This document shows, piece after piece, positions 35,248 through 43,337 of a DNA stretch of 64,000 nucleotides; the first letter of the stretch is position 1, and the number at the start of each line of letters is the position of its first letter. The notes beneath the pieces were generated by a model. It did no database searches and was not told the origin of the DNA. It saw only the letters and a program-made list of their open reading frames with translations. The position numbers were made by a program, and so were the translations under genes. This stretch comes from SIG607 sp045586405 (GTDB taxonomy: Bacteria; Bacillota; Clostridia; Oscillospirales; Acutalibacteraceae). The stretch spans positions 1 to 64,000 of the forward strand of contig JAZNAG010000112.1 in NCBI GenBank assembly GCA_045586405.1, read 5' to 3'.

Positions 35248-36411
35248 ATGAAAATACTTATAACAGGTGCAAACGGTTTTGTGGGTAAGAATCTTGCTGC
35301 CGCTCTTAGTAATGTTAGAGACGGCAAGGACAGAACTCACCCTGATATTACTGTCAGTCAGCTTTATCTTTATGACATTGATACCGATAAACAGGTTTTG
35401 GAAGAAGGCTGTAAAAATGCAGACTTCGTATTTAACCTTGCCGGTGTTAACCGTCCGAAAAGTGAAGAAGAGTTTATGCATGGCAATTTCGGCTTTGCCT
35501 CAGAACTGCTTAATACTTTAAAAAAATACAATAATACCTGCCCTATAATGCTCTCAAGCTCTGTTCAGGCTACCCTTGAGGGCAGATATAACGGCCCTTA
35601 CGGTCAAAGCAAAAAGGCAGGGGAGGATTTGTTCTTCTCTTACGGCAAGGAAACCGGCGCAAAGGTACTTGTTTACCGTTTTCCTAATCTTTTTGGCAAA
35701 TGGTGCAGACCTAACTACAACAGCGCTGTGGCTACATTTTGCAATAATATAGCAAATGATTTGCCTATTACTGTGAATGATCCGTCGGTAGAACTTACTC
35801 TTTTGTATATAGACGATTTAATTGACGAAATGTTTTTGTGCCTTGAAGGTAAAGAGCATAAAGACGGACAGTTCTGCGTAGCACCTGTTACTCATAAAGT
35901 AACCCTTGGTAAAATTGTGGAACTTTTAAACAGCTTTAGCGCACAACCCGAAAGCCTTGTTATGCCCGAGATACCAAAGGGAAGCTTTGAAAAGAAACTT
36001 TATTCTACATATCTTTCCTATTTGCCCGAACATAAGGCGGCTTTTCCTTTGAAGATGAATGTAGATGAGCGTGGCTCTTTTACCGAACTTTTAAAGACGG
36101 TAAATTGCGGTCAGTTTTCGGTGAATATTTCAAAGCCCGGTATCACTAAGGGACAGCACTGGCATAACACAAAGTGGGAATTCTTTATCGTTGTGTCGGG
36201 TAAAGCCCTTATACAGCAGAGAAAAATCGGTGATGATAAGGTACTTAACTTTAATGTTAGCGGTGAAAAGATAGAGGCGGTACATATGCTGCCTGGCTAC
36301 ACCCATAATATTATAAACTTAAGTGACTCAGAAGACCTTGTAACGCTTATGTGGGCAAATGAACAGTTTGAGCAAAGTCATCCTGATACATTTTTTGAGG
36401 TGGTAGAATAA
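35248..36411 (+). CDS. fnlB: Bifunctional reductase/epimerase FnlB (CapF)
   Basis: 387 residues in two domains. The N-terminal SDR domain has the NAD(P) motif TGANGFVGKN and a YGQSKKAGE catalytic region. The C-terminal cupin domain has GQHWHNTKWEFF for metal and PGYTHNI near the end. This is the CapF/FnlB architecture: C3 epimerisation by the cupin and C4 reduction by the SDR domain, giving UDP-N-acetyl-6-deoxy-L-talosamine. The stop overlaps the fnlC start as TAATG. Confidence 0.92.
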   Translation: MKILITGANGFVGKNLAAALSNVRDGKDRTHPDITVSQLYLYDIDTDKQVLEEGCKNADFVFNLAGVNRPKSEEEFMHGNFGFASELLNTLKKYNNTCPIMLSSSVQATLEGRYNGPYGQSKKAGEDLFFSYGKETGAKVLVYRFPNLFGKWCRPNYNSAVATFCNNIANDLPITVNDPSVELTLLYIDDLIDEMFLCLEGKEHKDGQFCVAPVTHKVTLGKIVELLNSFSAQPESLVMPEIPKGSFEKKLYSTYLSYLPEHKAAFPLKMNVDERGSFTELLKTVNCGQFSVNISKPGITKGQHWHNTKWEFFIVVSGKALIQQRKIGDDKVLNFNVSGEKIEAVHMLPGYTHNIINLSDSEDLVTLMWANEQFEQSHPDTFFEVVE

Positions 36412-37577
36412 TGAGTAAAGGTTTTAAAAATAACGGAAAATTAAAGCTTCTTATAATTGTGGGTACACGCCCCGAAATAATCAGACTTGCTGCAGTTATA
36501 AATAAATGCAGAGAGTATTTTGATACCGTTCTTGCCCATACGGGACAAAATTATGACTACAACCTAAACGGTGTATTTTTCAAAGATTTAAAGCTTGAGG
36601 CACCTGATGTTTATATGGAGGCTGTAGGTAACGACCTTGGCGAAACTATGGGCAACATTATTGCAAAATCCTATCAGCTTATGGTAGAAATCAAGCCTGA
36701 CGCTGTTTTGGTACTTGGCGATACTAATTCCTGTCTTTCGGTTATCGGCGCCAAACGGCTTCATATTCCTATTTTCCATATGGAAGCAGGTAACAGATGT
36801 AAGGACGAGTGTCTGCCAGAGGAAACCAACAGAAGAATTGTTGATATTATCTCCGATGTAAACTTAGCTTACAGCGAACACGCCCGTCGCTATCTTGCCG
36901 ACTGCGGTTTGCCCAAAGAAAGAACTTATGTAACAGGCTCTCCTATGGCAGAGGTTTTGCACAATAACCTTGAGGAAATAAAGGCAAGTGATATACATAG
37001 CCGTCTTGGTCTTGAAAAGGGTAAGTATATTCTGCTTTCGGCTCACAGAGAGGAAAATATCGATACCGATAAAAACTTCAACAGCCTCTTTAACGCTATC
37101 AATAAAATGGCAGAAAAGTATGATATGCCTATACTTTATTCCTGCCACCCGAGAAGTAAGAAACGCCTTGAAATCAGCGGTTTTAAACTTGATAGCAGGG
37201 TAATTCAGCACGAGCCTCTCGGTTTCCACGACTATAACTGTCTGCAGATGAATGCTTTTGCCGTAGTAAGCGACAGCGGAACTCTTCCTGAGGAAAGCAG
37301 TTTCTTTACAAGTATCGGCAGTCCTTTCCCTGCAGTATGTATCCGTACCTCTACCGAGCGTCCTGAGGCACTTGACAAGGCTTGCTTTGTACTTGCAGGT
37401 ATTGATGAAAAGAGTTTGCTTCAGGCAGTTGACACTGCAGTAGAACTGAACAAAAACGGTGACTACGGTATTCCCGTTCCCGACTACAAGGAAGAAAACG
37501 TTTCTACAAAGGTTGTAAAAATAATTCAGTCTTACACCGGTGTAGTAAACAAAATGGTCTGGAGAAAAGATAATTAA
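36411..37577 (+). CDS. fnlC: UDP-N-acetylglucosamine 2-epimerase-family enzyme FnlC (CapG)
   Basis: 388 residues of the WecB-type non-hydrolysing 2-epimerase family. Motifs include GTRPEIIRLAAVI, HTGQNYD, HMEAGNRCKDECLPEETNRR and a SDSGTLPEE near the end. Beside FnlA and FnlB it is best read as FnlC/CapG, converting the 6-deoxy-talosamine intermediate to UDP-N-acetyl-L-fucosamine. A plain UDP-ManNAc-forming WecB is the alternative. It is the last gene of the locus and a strong terminator follows. Confidence 0.9.
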   Translation: MSKGFKNNGKLKLLIIVGTRPEIIRLAAVINKCREYFDTVLAHTGQNYDYNLNGVFFKDLKLEAPDVYMEAVGNDLGETMGNIIAKSYQLMVEIKPDAVLVLGDTNSCLSVIGAKRLHIPIFHMEAGNRCKDECLPEETNRRIVDIISDVNLAYSEHARRYLADCGLPKERTYVTGSPMAEVLHNNLEEIKASDIHSRLGLEKGKYILLSAHREENIDTDKNFNSLFNAINKMAEKYDMPILYSCHPRSKKRLEISGFKLDSRVIQHEPLGFHDYNCLQMNAFAVVSDSGTLPEESSFFTSIGSPFPAVCIRTSTERPEALDKACFVLAGIDEKSLLQAVDTAVELNKNGDYGIPVPDYKEENVSTKVVKIIQSYTGVVNKMVWRKDN

Positions 37578-37581
37578 AATA

Positions 37582-37610
37582 AAAAAAGAAGGCGTTAAGC
37601 CTTCTTTTTT
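37582..37610. terminator. Bidirectional terminator after polysaccharide locus
   Basis: A 12-bp stem with A-run and T-run ends and a five-base loop, shared by fnlC and the convergent nagB. Confidence 0.92.
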
Positions 37611-37624
37611 ATTTGTTTTATGTA

Positions 37625-38335
37625 TTAGTTTTCACTGAATATAACAGTTACATCGGGATGAAGCTGAAGAATTGAAGCGGGAACAAGGGGAGTGATAGGA
37701 CCGAAGAATGCCTTTTCAACTATCTCTTTTTTGGATGCGGAGTTTGCTATAAGCAGAACCTTTTTAGCCTGCATAATGGACATCATACCCATTGTGATTG
37801 CTCTTGTCGGAACATCGGCTTCGCTGGCAAAAAATCTTGCATTTGCCTTAATGGTAGAAGGATCAAGATCTACAGGGTGAGTCTCTGCAGTAAAGAAGTC
37901 GTCAGGCTCGTTAAAACCGATATGACCGTCAAGACCGATACCGAGAAGCTGTAAATCTATACCGCCGAGCTTTTTAATAAGCTGGTCGTATTCTTTGCCT
38001 TCTTTAACAAGGTCACTTGCACAACCGTTAGGAACGTAAGTATTTTCCTTTTTAATGTTAACTCTGTCAAAAAGGTTTTTGTTCATAAAATAGCGGTAGC
38101 TCTGGTCATTTGTTTCATCAAGACCTTCGTACTCGTCAAGGTTTACACTTGTGACAGTAGAAAAATCGAGATCACCGTTGTTAAAGTATTCGGTAAGTTT
38201 ATCGTATGTACCTACGGGGGAAGAGCCCGTAGCAAGACCTAACACACAGTCGGGCTTGTTTATTATCTGAGCGGCAATGATGTTTGCGGCTTTTTTGCTG
38301 AGTTCTTCGTAGGTTTTAACTGTAATGAAATTCAT
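37625..38335 (-). CDS. nagB: Glucosamine-6-phosphate deaminase
   Basis: 236 residues. Converts GlcN6P to fructose-6-phosphate and ammonia. Family motifs: GLATGSSPVGTYDKL, SVNLDEYEGL, GIGLDGHIGFNEP with the catalytic His and Glu. It is the short Gram-positive form without the extended allosteric tail. GAGGAG precedes the ATG, four bases after the LbH protein, so it is in one operon with GlmM. Having catabolic NagB and anabolic GlmM on one transcript is noteworthy, since the two push GlcN6P in opposite directions. Confidence 0.96.
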   Translation of the reverse strand: MNFITVKTYEELSKKAANIIAAQIINKPDCVLGLATGSSPVGTYDKLTEYFNNGDLDFSTVTSVNLDEYEGLDETNDQSYRYFMNKNLFDRVNIKKENTYVPNGCASDLVKEGKEYDQLIKKLGGIDLQLLGIGLDGHIGFNEPDDFFTAETHPVDLDPSTIKANARFFASEADVPTRAITMGMMSIMQAKKVLLIANSASKKEIVEKAFFGPITPLVPASILQLHPDVTVIFSEN

Positions 38336-38339
38336 AAAA

Positions 38340-39008
38340 TTACTCCTCTATTCTTTTTACTATATTATTCATACTCTTAACAATGCAGCCTTCGGGGAAT
38401 ACACCGCGAAGAGAGTTAAGGGGATAAACTGAGGTTTTTCTGCCGATAACGGTGCCGGGGTTTAAAACACAGCCGCAACCTATATCTGCATAGTCGGCAA
38501 GAATACCGCCGATTTTGCGAAGGTTGGTAACATAATCGGTGTCAGCGTGGATAACAACAGGCTTGCCATCGGTTTTTAAATTAGAGCAGATAGAGCCTGC
38601 ACCCATGTGGGCAAAGTTGCCAAGTACAGAGTCACCTACATAATTATAATGGGGAACCTGAACTTTTTCAAGTAAAATACAGTTTTTAAGCTCAGAAGAA
38701 TTGCCAATCACACAGTTTTTGCCTGTAATTACGCTTCCTCTTATAAAAGCGCCGGGGCGGATTTCAGTACCTGAGCCTATAATATTAGGACCTTCAATGG
38801 TAGCGGTGGGATAAATTTTAACATTTTCGCCTATAAGAACATTATCTGAATACTTGGTATAGCCGTCCATACCTTTTTCTATTAAAGCAAGGATATATTC
38901 CTTTATTTTAGGCAGCATCTCCCAAGGGTACTCAGCACTTTCAAAAAGGGGAGTAAGATAGTCGGTTGTGCAACTGAAAAGTTCTTTTGTTTTTACACAC
39001 TTATTCAC
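38340..39008 (-). CDS. Left-handed beta-helix acyltransferase-like protein (GlmU C-terminal type)
   Basis: 222 residues. After a helical N-terminus (PWEMLPKIKEYILALI) come hexapeptide repeats such as IGENVKIYPTATIEGPNIIG, a GDSVLGNFAHMGAGSICSNL segment and GCGCVLNPGTVIG, resembling the acetyltransferase half of GlmU. The uridylyltransferase (pyrophosphorylase) domain is missing. The GTG start has GAGGTC eight bases upstream and overlaps the end of the HTH-GlmM gene by eight bases. It could acetylate GlcN1P, leaving UMP transfer to another protein, or bind nucleotide sugars without catalysis. Confidence 0.8.
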   Translation of the reverse strand: MNKCVKTKELFSCTTDYLTPLFESAEYPWEMLPKIKEYILALIEKGMDGYTKYSDNVLIGENVKIYPTATIEGPNIIGSGTEIRPGAFIRGSVITGKNCVIGNSSELKNCILLEKVQVPHYNYVGDSVLGNFAHMGAGSICSNLKTDGKPVVIHADTDYVTNLRKIGGILADYADIGCGCVLNPGTVIGRKTSVYPLNSLRGVFPEGCIVKSMNNIVKRIEE

Positions 39009-40620
39009 TTAAATGACCTCTTTCAATAACAACTTTTGCAATTATATCAATGTACTCGTCACAAAGGTATTCGCTTTCTGCTTCAATCATTATACGAATA
39101 ACCGGCTCTGTACCGCTTTGACGAAGCAGAGCTCTGCCTTTACCGTCGATAAGCTTTTCAACCTCGTCTTTTGCCTTTAAAACATCTTGGTCGTTTAGAA
39201 CGGCGGCTTTGTCTTTAACTCTCAGGTTTTTGGTTTTCTGGGGATAAAGCTTTACGGGAGCGGCAAGGTCGGACAGGGAAAGCTTTGAATCGCAAATTTC
39301 TTCAGCAATCATAATTGCAGTAAGAAGTCCGTCACCTGTGGTGGCGTATTTTTTAAGTATAATATGACCGGACTGTTCACCGCCTAAAGAATAGTCGTTT
39401 TTCTGCATACATTCGTAAACGAATCTGTCACCAACGGTGGTTTGTTCACAGTTAATACCGATTTCTTTGAGCGAAGAGAAAAGACCGCTGTTTGACATAA
39501 TTGTTGCTACAACTGTATCGGAGTTAAGCATACCTTTGTTTTTAAGACGCTTGCCGAGAATATACATCATAGCGTCACCGTCAACAATATTGCCTTTTTC
39601 GTCAACTGCAATACATCTGTCGGCGTCACCGTCAAAGGCAAAGCCTAAATCAAGGTGTTTTTCTCTGACAAGCTGACAAAGGTTTTCTATATGAGTAGAG
39701 CCACAGTCACGGTTTACGTTAAGACCGTCAGGGTTGGCGCCTATAATGGTTGTCTGAGCACCGAGAGCGTCAAATACGCTTTTGGCAATTTGCCAAGAAG
39801 CACCGTTTGCGCAGTCAAGACCGATGCGGAGTTTCTTATAAGAGTTGGAAGCCAGAGAAATAAGATAACCTACATAGCGGTTTCTGCCTGACACATAGTC
39901 AACGATGCAACCGATTTTTTCTTTTTTGGCAAGGGGAAGGTCGTCACCTGTAACACCGAGGGTTTCAAGGTCGCCGTCAATATAAGCTTCAATAAGAGCG
40001 GTGGTGCTGTCATCAAGCTTTTCGCCGTAACGGTTAATAACCTTAATACCGTTATCGTAGAAGGGGTTATGAGATGCGGTTATCATAATACCGCAGTCAA
40101 ACTCATCCTGTCTTGTTACGTAAGAAACACTAGGGGTGGTGGTAACGTGAAGCATATATGCATCGGCGCCCGAAGCGGTGATACCTGCAACAATAGAATA
40201 TTCAAGCATATAGCTGGAACGGCGTGTATCTTTACCTATAACAATACGGGGACGATAGTTAAGTCTTGTTTCACCGCAAAGCGAAGAGGTGAAATACCAA
40301 CCTAAAAATCTGCCTACCTTGTAAGCCTGAATAGAAGTAAGGTTAGCATTGGATTCGCCTCTGAAACCGTCTGTGCCAAAATATTTAAGGCCTTCCTTCT
40401 GTTTTTCAGGGGCGCTTACAGTAATATTATCACAAAGGAGCTTGTCGGTTGAAATTCCGAACAGAGTACATATCTGTAGAACCTTATCTATCTGGGGAAG
40501 AGACTGGTCCATTTCCCATTTTGAAACGGACTGACGAGAAACGTTGATTTTTTCTGCCAGTTGCTCTTGAGAAATACCGGCATTGGAACGAAGCTGAACT
40601 ATTTTTTGACCGAGAGTCAT
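39001..40620 (-). CDS. glmM: HTH-domain fusion phosphoglucosamine mutase
   Basis: 539 residues. Residues 1-63 are a full XRE/Cro-type helix-turn-helix (MTLGQKIVQLRSNAGISQEQ, then LAEKINVSRQSVSKWE). A linker of about 15 residues leads to a complete phosphoglucosamine mutase: YFGTDGFRGESN, phosphoserine S183 in TASHNP, metal loop DGDADR, sugar motif GGEQSGH (glucosamine type) and RQSGTEPVIR. GlmM makes GlcN1P for UDP-GlcNAc and peptidoglycan, and normally has about 450 residues and no DNA-binding part. Start ATG 40620 follows GGCGG; the ATG at 40638 has no ribosome binding site. It heads the operon with the LbH protein and nagB, so self-regulation is plausible. Confidence 0.9.
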   Translation of the reverse strand: MTLGQKIVQLRSNAGISQEQLAEKINVSRQSVSKWEMDQSLPQIDKVLQICTLFGISTDKLLCDNITVSAPEKQKEGLKYFGTDGFRGESNANLTSIQAYKVGRFLGWYFTSSLCGETRLNYRPRIVIGKDTRRSSYMLEYSIVAGITASGADAYMLHVTTTPSVSYVTRQDEFDCGIMITASHNPFYDNGIKVINRYGEKLDDSTTALIEAYIDGDLETLGVTGDDLPLAKKEKIGCIVDYVSGRNRYVGYLISLASNSYKKLRIGLDCANGASWQIAKSVFDALGAQTTIIGANPDGLNVNRDCGSTHIENLCQLVREKHLDLGFAFDGDADRCIAVDEKGNIVDGDAMMYILGKRLKNKGMLNSDTVVATIMSNSGLFSSLKEIGINCEQTTVGDRFVYECMQKNDYSLGGEQSGHIILKKYATTGDGLLTAIMIAEEICDSKLSLSDLAAPVKLYPQKTKNLRVKDKAAVLNDQDVLKAKDEVEKLIDGKGRALLRQSGTEPVIRIMIEAESEYLCDEYIDIIAKVVIERGHLSE

Positions 40621-40661
40621 AGAATGACCGCCTTTCATACATTATTTAAACAGCTACCCTT

Positions 40662-40690
40662 ATTGTATCAAAACCAAAATTAGTTATCAA
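40662..40690 (-). promoter_or_regulatory. Sigma-A promoter for the HTH-glmM operon
   Basis: Minus strand: -35 TTGATA (40685-40690), 17-base spacer, -10 TACAAT (40662-40667), about 40 bases before the start codon. Confidence 0.7.
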
Positions 40691-40711
40691 CCAACCCAAC
40701 TTAATATTTTC

Positions 40712-40726
40712 GCAACCATTGGTTGC
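40712..40726. promoter_or_regulatory. Palindrome upstream of HTH-glmM, candidate operator
   Basis: GCAACCATTGGTTGC is a perfect 7-1-7 palindrome about 22 bases upstream of the -35 box. Related GGTTG units lie between it and the promoter. Its size suits a dimeric XRE-type regulator, so the HTH domain of the GlmM fusion is an obvious candidate binder. Confidence 0.45.
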
Positions 40727-40804
40727 AAAAATGTGTGTTTTTATATATTATAACACAAAAATGCTGAAATACACATTTATTTTTGCAAACTATTATTGGT
40801 AAAT

Positions 40805-40842
40805 AAAAAATGCCTTCAACAAAAGTTGCCAAAGACATTTTT
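40805..40842 (-). terminator. Terminator after alr
   Basis: On the minus strand, an A/T-flanked stem of about 15 pairs with one three-base bulge, a TTTT loop and a T-run, ten bases after the alr stop. Confidence 0.75.
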
Positions 40843-40852
40843 ATGTTAGTTT

Positions 40853-41965
40853 TTAAAGTTTTATGCGTGGAACTCGTTTTGAGATACCGCATACAATTTC
40901 GTAATTTATTGTATTGCAGATATCTGCTATTTCGTCAACCGGCAGCTCTTTGCCAAACAGCACTACCTCATCACCGATATTTACATTTTCAATATTGCTT
41001 ATATCTACAACTATCTGGTCCATACAGACTCTGCCGACAATGTTTGCAGACTTTCCGCCTATTAGCACTCTGCCTTTGTTTGAAAGGGCTCTGGGATAAC
41101 CGTCGGCGTATCCCACAGAAACGGTGGCAAGGCGCATTTTTTTATCGCTCTTAAAGGTTTTCCCGTAGCTGACACAGGTATCTGCCTCAACCTCTTTAAC
41201 CATTGAAACCACACTTTTAAGTGTCATTACCGGTATTAAATCTTCGGAAAATTTCATATCCTTATCGGGTGAGAGCCCATAGAGTATTATACCGGGACGG
41301 CAGGCAAGCAGATATTTATCTTTTTCGGTTAAAAAACCTGCCGAATTACAACAATGAACAAGTTTTATTGTACCGCATTTTTTCTTTATTATATCCACAG
41401 CCGAGGAGAACAAGCTGTACTGCTCAGCGGTGTAAAGGCTATCGGTATCGGCTGAAGAAAAATGAGTGAAAATTCCTTCAAATAACAGTGACTCAAGATT
41501 TAAAACTTCCAAAACCTCTTTAATGCCGTCAAGGTCTTTTGTTCTGCAATTAAATCCCAGTCTGCCCATTCCCGTATCAAGCTTTATATGAACGCTCAAC
41601 TTCACGTTTTCCTTTACGGCGCTGAGGGATAGCATATCGGCGTAAATCTTATCGTAAACGGTCTGTGTTATATTGTTTTCGGCAAGAACTTTAGCGGCAG
41701 ACGGCGGAGTGTAGCCTAAAATAAGTATGGGACAGTCAACACCGAGAGCGCGAAGTTCCAAGGCTTCGTCGATGTTTGATACCGCAAAAAAGTCAGCCCC
41801 GGCATCTTTTAAAGCCGGAATGACAATATTGGTGCCGTGACCGTAAGCGTCAGCCTTGACAACCGAAATAAGTCTTGTTTTTTCGGCACTTTTTTTAATA
41901 ACATTATAGTTATGTACGAGAGCAGAAGTATCAATTTCTGCCCAAGTGCGATGTAAGAAAGCCAT
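40853..41965 (-). CDS. alr: Alanine racemase
   Basis: 370 residues. PLP enzyme making D-alanine for peptidoglycan. The PLP lysine is K37 in SVVKADAYGHG; the second catalytic residue, Tyr, is in CVSYGKTFKS in the C-terminal domain; GRVCMDQIVVD is conserved. GAGGT precedes the ATG. It is the last gene of the ychF-lipoprotein-yugP-alr run, 24 bases after yugP, and is closed by its own terminator. Confidence 0.96.
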   Translation of the reverse strand: MAFLHRTWAEIDTSALVHNYNVIKKSAEKTRLISVVKADAYGHGTNIVIPALKDAGADFFAVSNIDEALELRALGVDCPILILGYTPPSAAKVLAENNITQTVYDKIYADMLSLSAVKENVKLSVHIKLDTGMGRLGFNCRTKDLDGIKEVLEVLNLESLLFEGIFTHFSSADTDSLYTAEQYSLFSSAVDIIKKKCGTIKLVHCCNSAGFLTEKDKYLLACRPGIILYGLSPDKDMKFSEDLIPVMTLKSVVSMVKEVEADTCVSYGKTFKSDKKMRLATVSVGYADGYPRALSNKGRVLIGGKSANIVGRVCMDQIVVDISNIENVNIGDEVVLFGKELPVDEIADICNTINYEIVCGISKRVPRIKL

Positions 41966-41989
41966 AAAAAGACCTCACAAAGTTCAGAT

Positions 41990-42715
41990 TTATCTGCGCC
42001 TTCTGTTTACCATTGCAAGCAGTCTTAAAAGCTGAGCAAGGGAAACAAGCAAAGCACCAAGATAGGTAAGCGCGGCGGCGGTAAGAACCTTTTTTGCGCC
42101 ACGCACCTGATTATCGTCGGGGAGAATAGAAAAATTTCTGATAGTTTCTATAGCGCGTTTTGATGCGTTAAGTTCAACAGGAAGGGTTATAAGCTGAAAA
42201 AGTGTTGAAAGGGCATAAAATGCTACACCTATAATAGATAAGGGATAGAAACTGAAAAGAATGCCTAACAAAATAAGGGGCATAGCCAGTCTTGAGCCGA
42301 AATTAGTTACGGGGATAATTAGGTTTCTGAGTTTAATGGGACCGTAGTTTTCGGCATACTGAAGAGCATGACCTGCTTCGTGGCAGGCGACACCTACAGC
42401 GGCAACACTGGCGGTATCGTATACGGTTTCGCTAAGTCTTATAACGTTACTGCGAGGATCAAAATGGTCGGTTAGCTGACCTGAACAGCGCTCGATTTTC
42501 ACGTCATACACGCCGTTTGCCTGAAGCAGTTTTTCGGCAGCCTCTCTACCTGTAAGGTGGGCGGGCGTCTTGCTGTATTTTGCAAAGGATGATTTGATTT
42601 TTATCTGTGCCACAACAGTTATTATAATAGCAATAACAAGAAGCACAAGAGAAAATGAGAAAAGCGGACTATCGTTAAAATAATAGCCCATATAACCATA
42701 GGGATAATAAAGCAA
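41990..42715 (-). CDS. YugP-type zinc membrane metalloprotease
   Basis: About 241 residues. The neutral zinc peptidase family represented by Bacillus YugP. The zinc-binding HEAGHALQ motif is in the middle, between an N-terminal membrane segment (about 15-37) and two or three C-terminal ones. The substrate is unknown. The start is uncertain: the GAGGTG ribosome binding site points to the TTG at 42715, while a GTG at 42724 overlaps that site. It lies between a lipoprotein and alanine racemase. Confidence 0.85.
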   Translation of the reverse strand: MLYYPYGYMGYYFNDSPLFSFSLVLLVIAIIITVVAQIKIKSSFAKYSKTPAHLTGREAAEKLLQANGVYDVKIERCSGQLTDHFDPRSNVIRLSETVYDTASVAAVGVACHEAGHALQYAENYGPIKLRNLIIPVTNFGSRLAMPLILLGILFSFYPLSIIGVAFYALSTLFQLITLPVELNASKRAIETIRNFSILPDDNQVRGAKKVLTAAALTYLGALLVSLAQLLRLLAMVNRRRR

Positions 42716-42728
42716 AAATAACACCTCT

Positions 42729-43337
42729 TTATTCTATTATGTTAAAGGTTGCTTCATAGTATACATTCTCTATAGCATTTTCACCTACAGGAGTCATACG
42801 GCAGGTGTTATTATCGGTAAAGATTATCTCAAAATCAAGAATACGGTTACTGCCCGAAGGGGTAATATCAAGCTGTTTAAAAGCGGTGGGCTTACCGTTT
42901 TTAACATAGGTGTAAGCATACTCGGTAACATAGCCGGTTGCGTATCTTCTTGAAACTATAAAACCTGTTTTATCAAAGATAACGGTTAAATACTCTTTGC
43001 CGTTTTTATCCTTAAAAATATACTTATTATCGGTTATTTTTTCGGCGGTATAGTTTTCCTCAATGGTGGCAACGTACTTTCTTGAGTAAGAAACCATATC
43101 ACCCTTATCGTTATATCCGAAAACATCGATATAATCTTCTTCAATTCCACCTTCAAAGCTTGCTGAAATCATAGAAGGCTTGTTGTCGGCGGTGTAGGTG
43201 TAAGTATAGGTCGCGGATACCGAGTCGCCTGAAATTATTTTCAAGGTTTTTGTCTGATAAGTGACGCTTTTACCGCAAGAGCAAAGGGTAAAAACCATTA
43301 AAACCAAAATCATTAAAACAGAGATTTTTTTAAACAT
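42729..43337 (-). CDS. Predicted lipoprotein of unknown function
   Basis: 202 residues. The signal peptide MFKKISVLMILVLMVFTLCS ends at a lipobox cysteine (LCSC). The mature part is a chain of short beta-strands with many Tyr and Thr (SATYTYTYTADNKPS, NVYYEATFNI), resembling wall- or membrane-anchored beta-rich domains, but no family is recognised. The ATG at 43337 overlaps the ychF end by eight bases, so it is translationally coupled. No homologous neighbour gives a clue to function. Confidence 0.75.
   Translation of the reverse strand: MFKKISVLMILVLMVFTLCSCGKSVTYQTKTLKIISGDSVSATYTYTYTADNKPSMISASFEGGIEEDYIDVFGYNDKGDMVSYSRKYVATIEENYTAEKITDNKYIFKDKNGKEYLTVIFDKTGFIVSRRYATGYVTEYAYTYVKNGKPTAFKQLDITPSGSNRILDFEIIFTDNNTCRMTPVGENAIENVYYEATFNIIE

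Noticed and set aside
40810..41154. Plus-strand open frame of 114 codons opposite alr
   Set aside because: It is antisense to a well-supported gene, has no family features, and is rich in Leu, Arg and Cys in the way shadow frames are.
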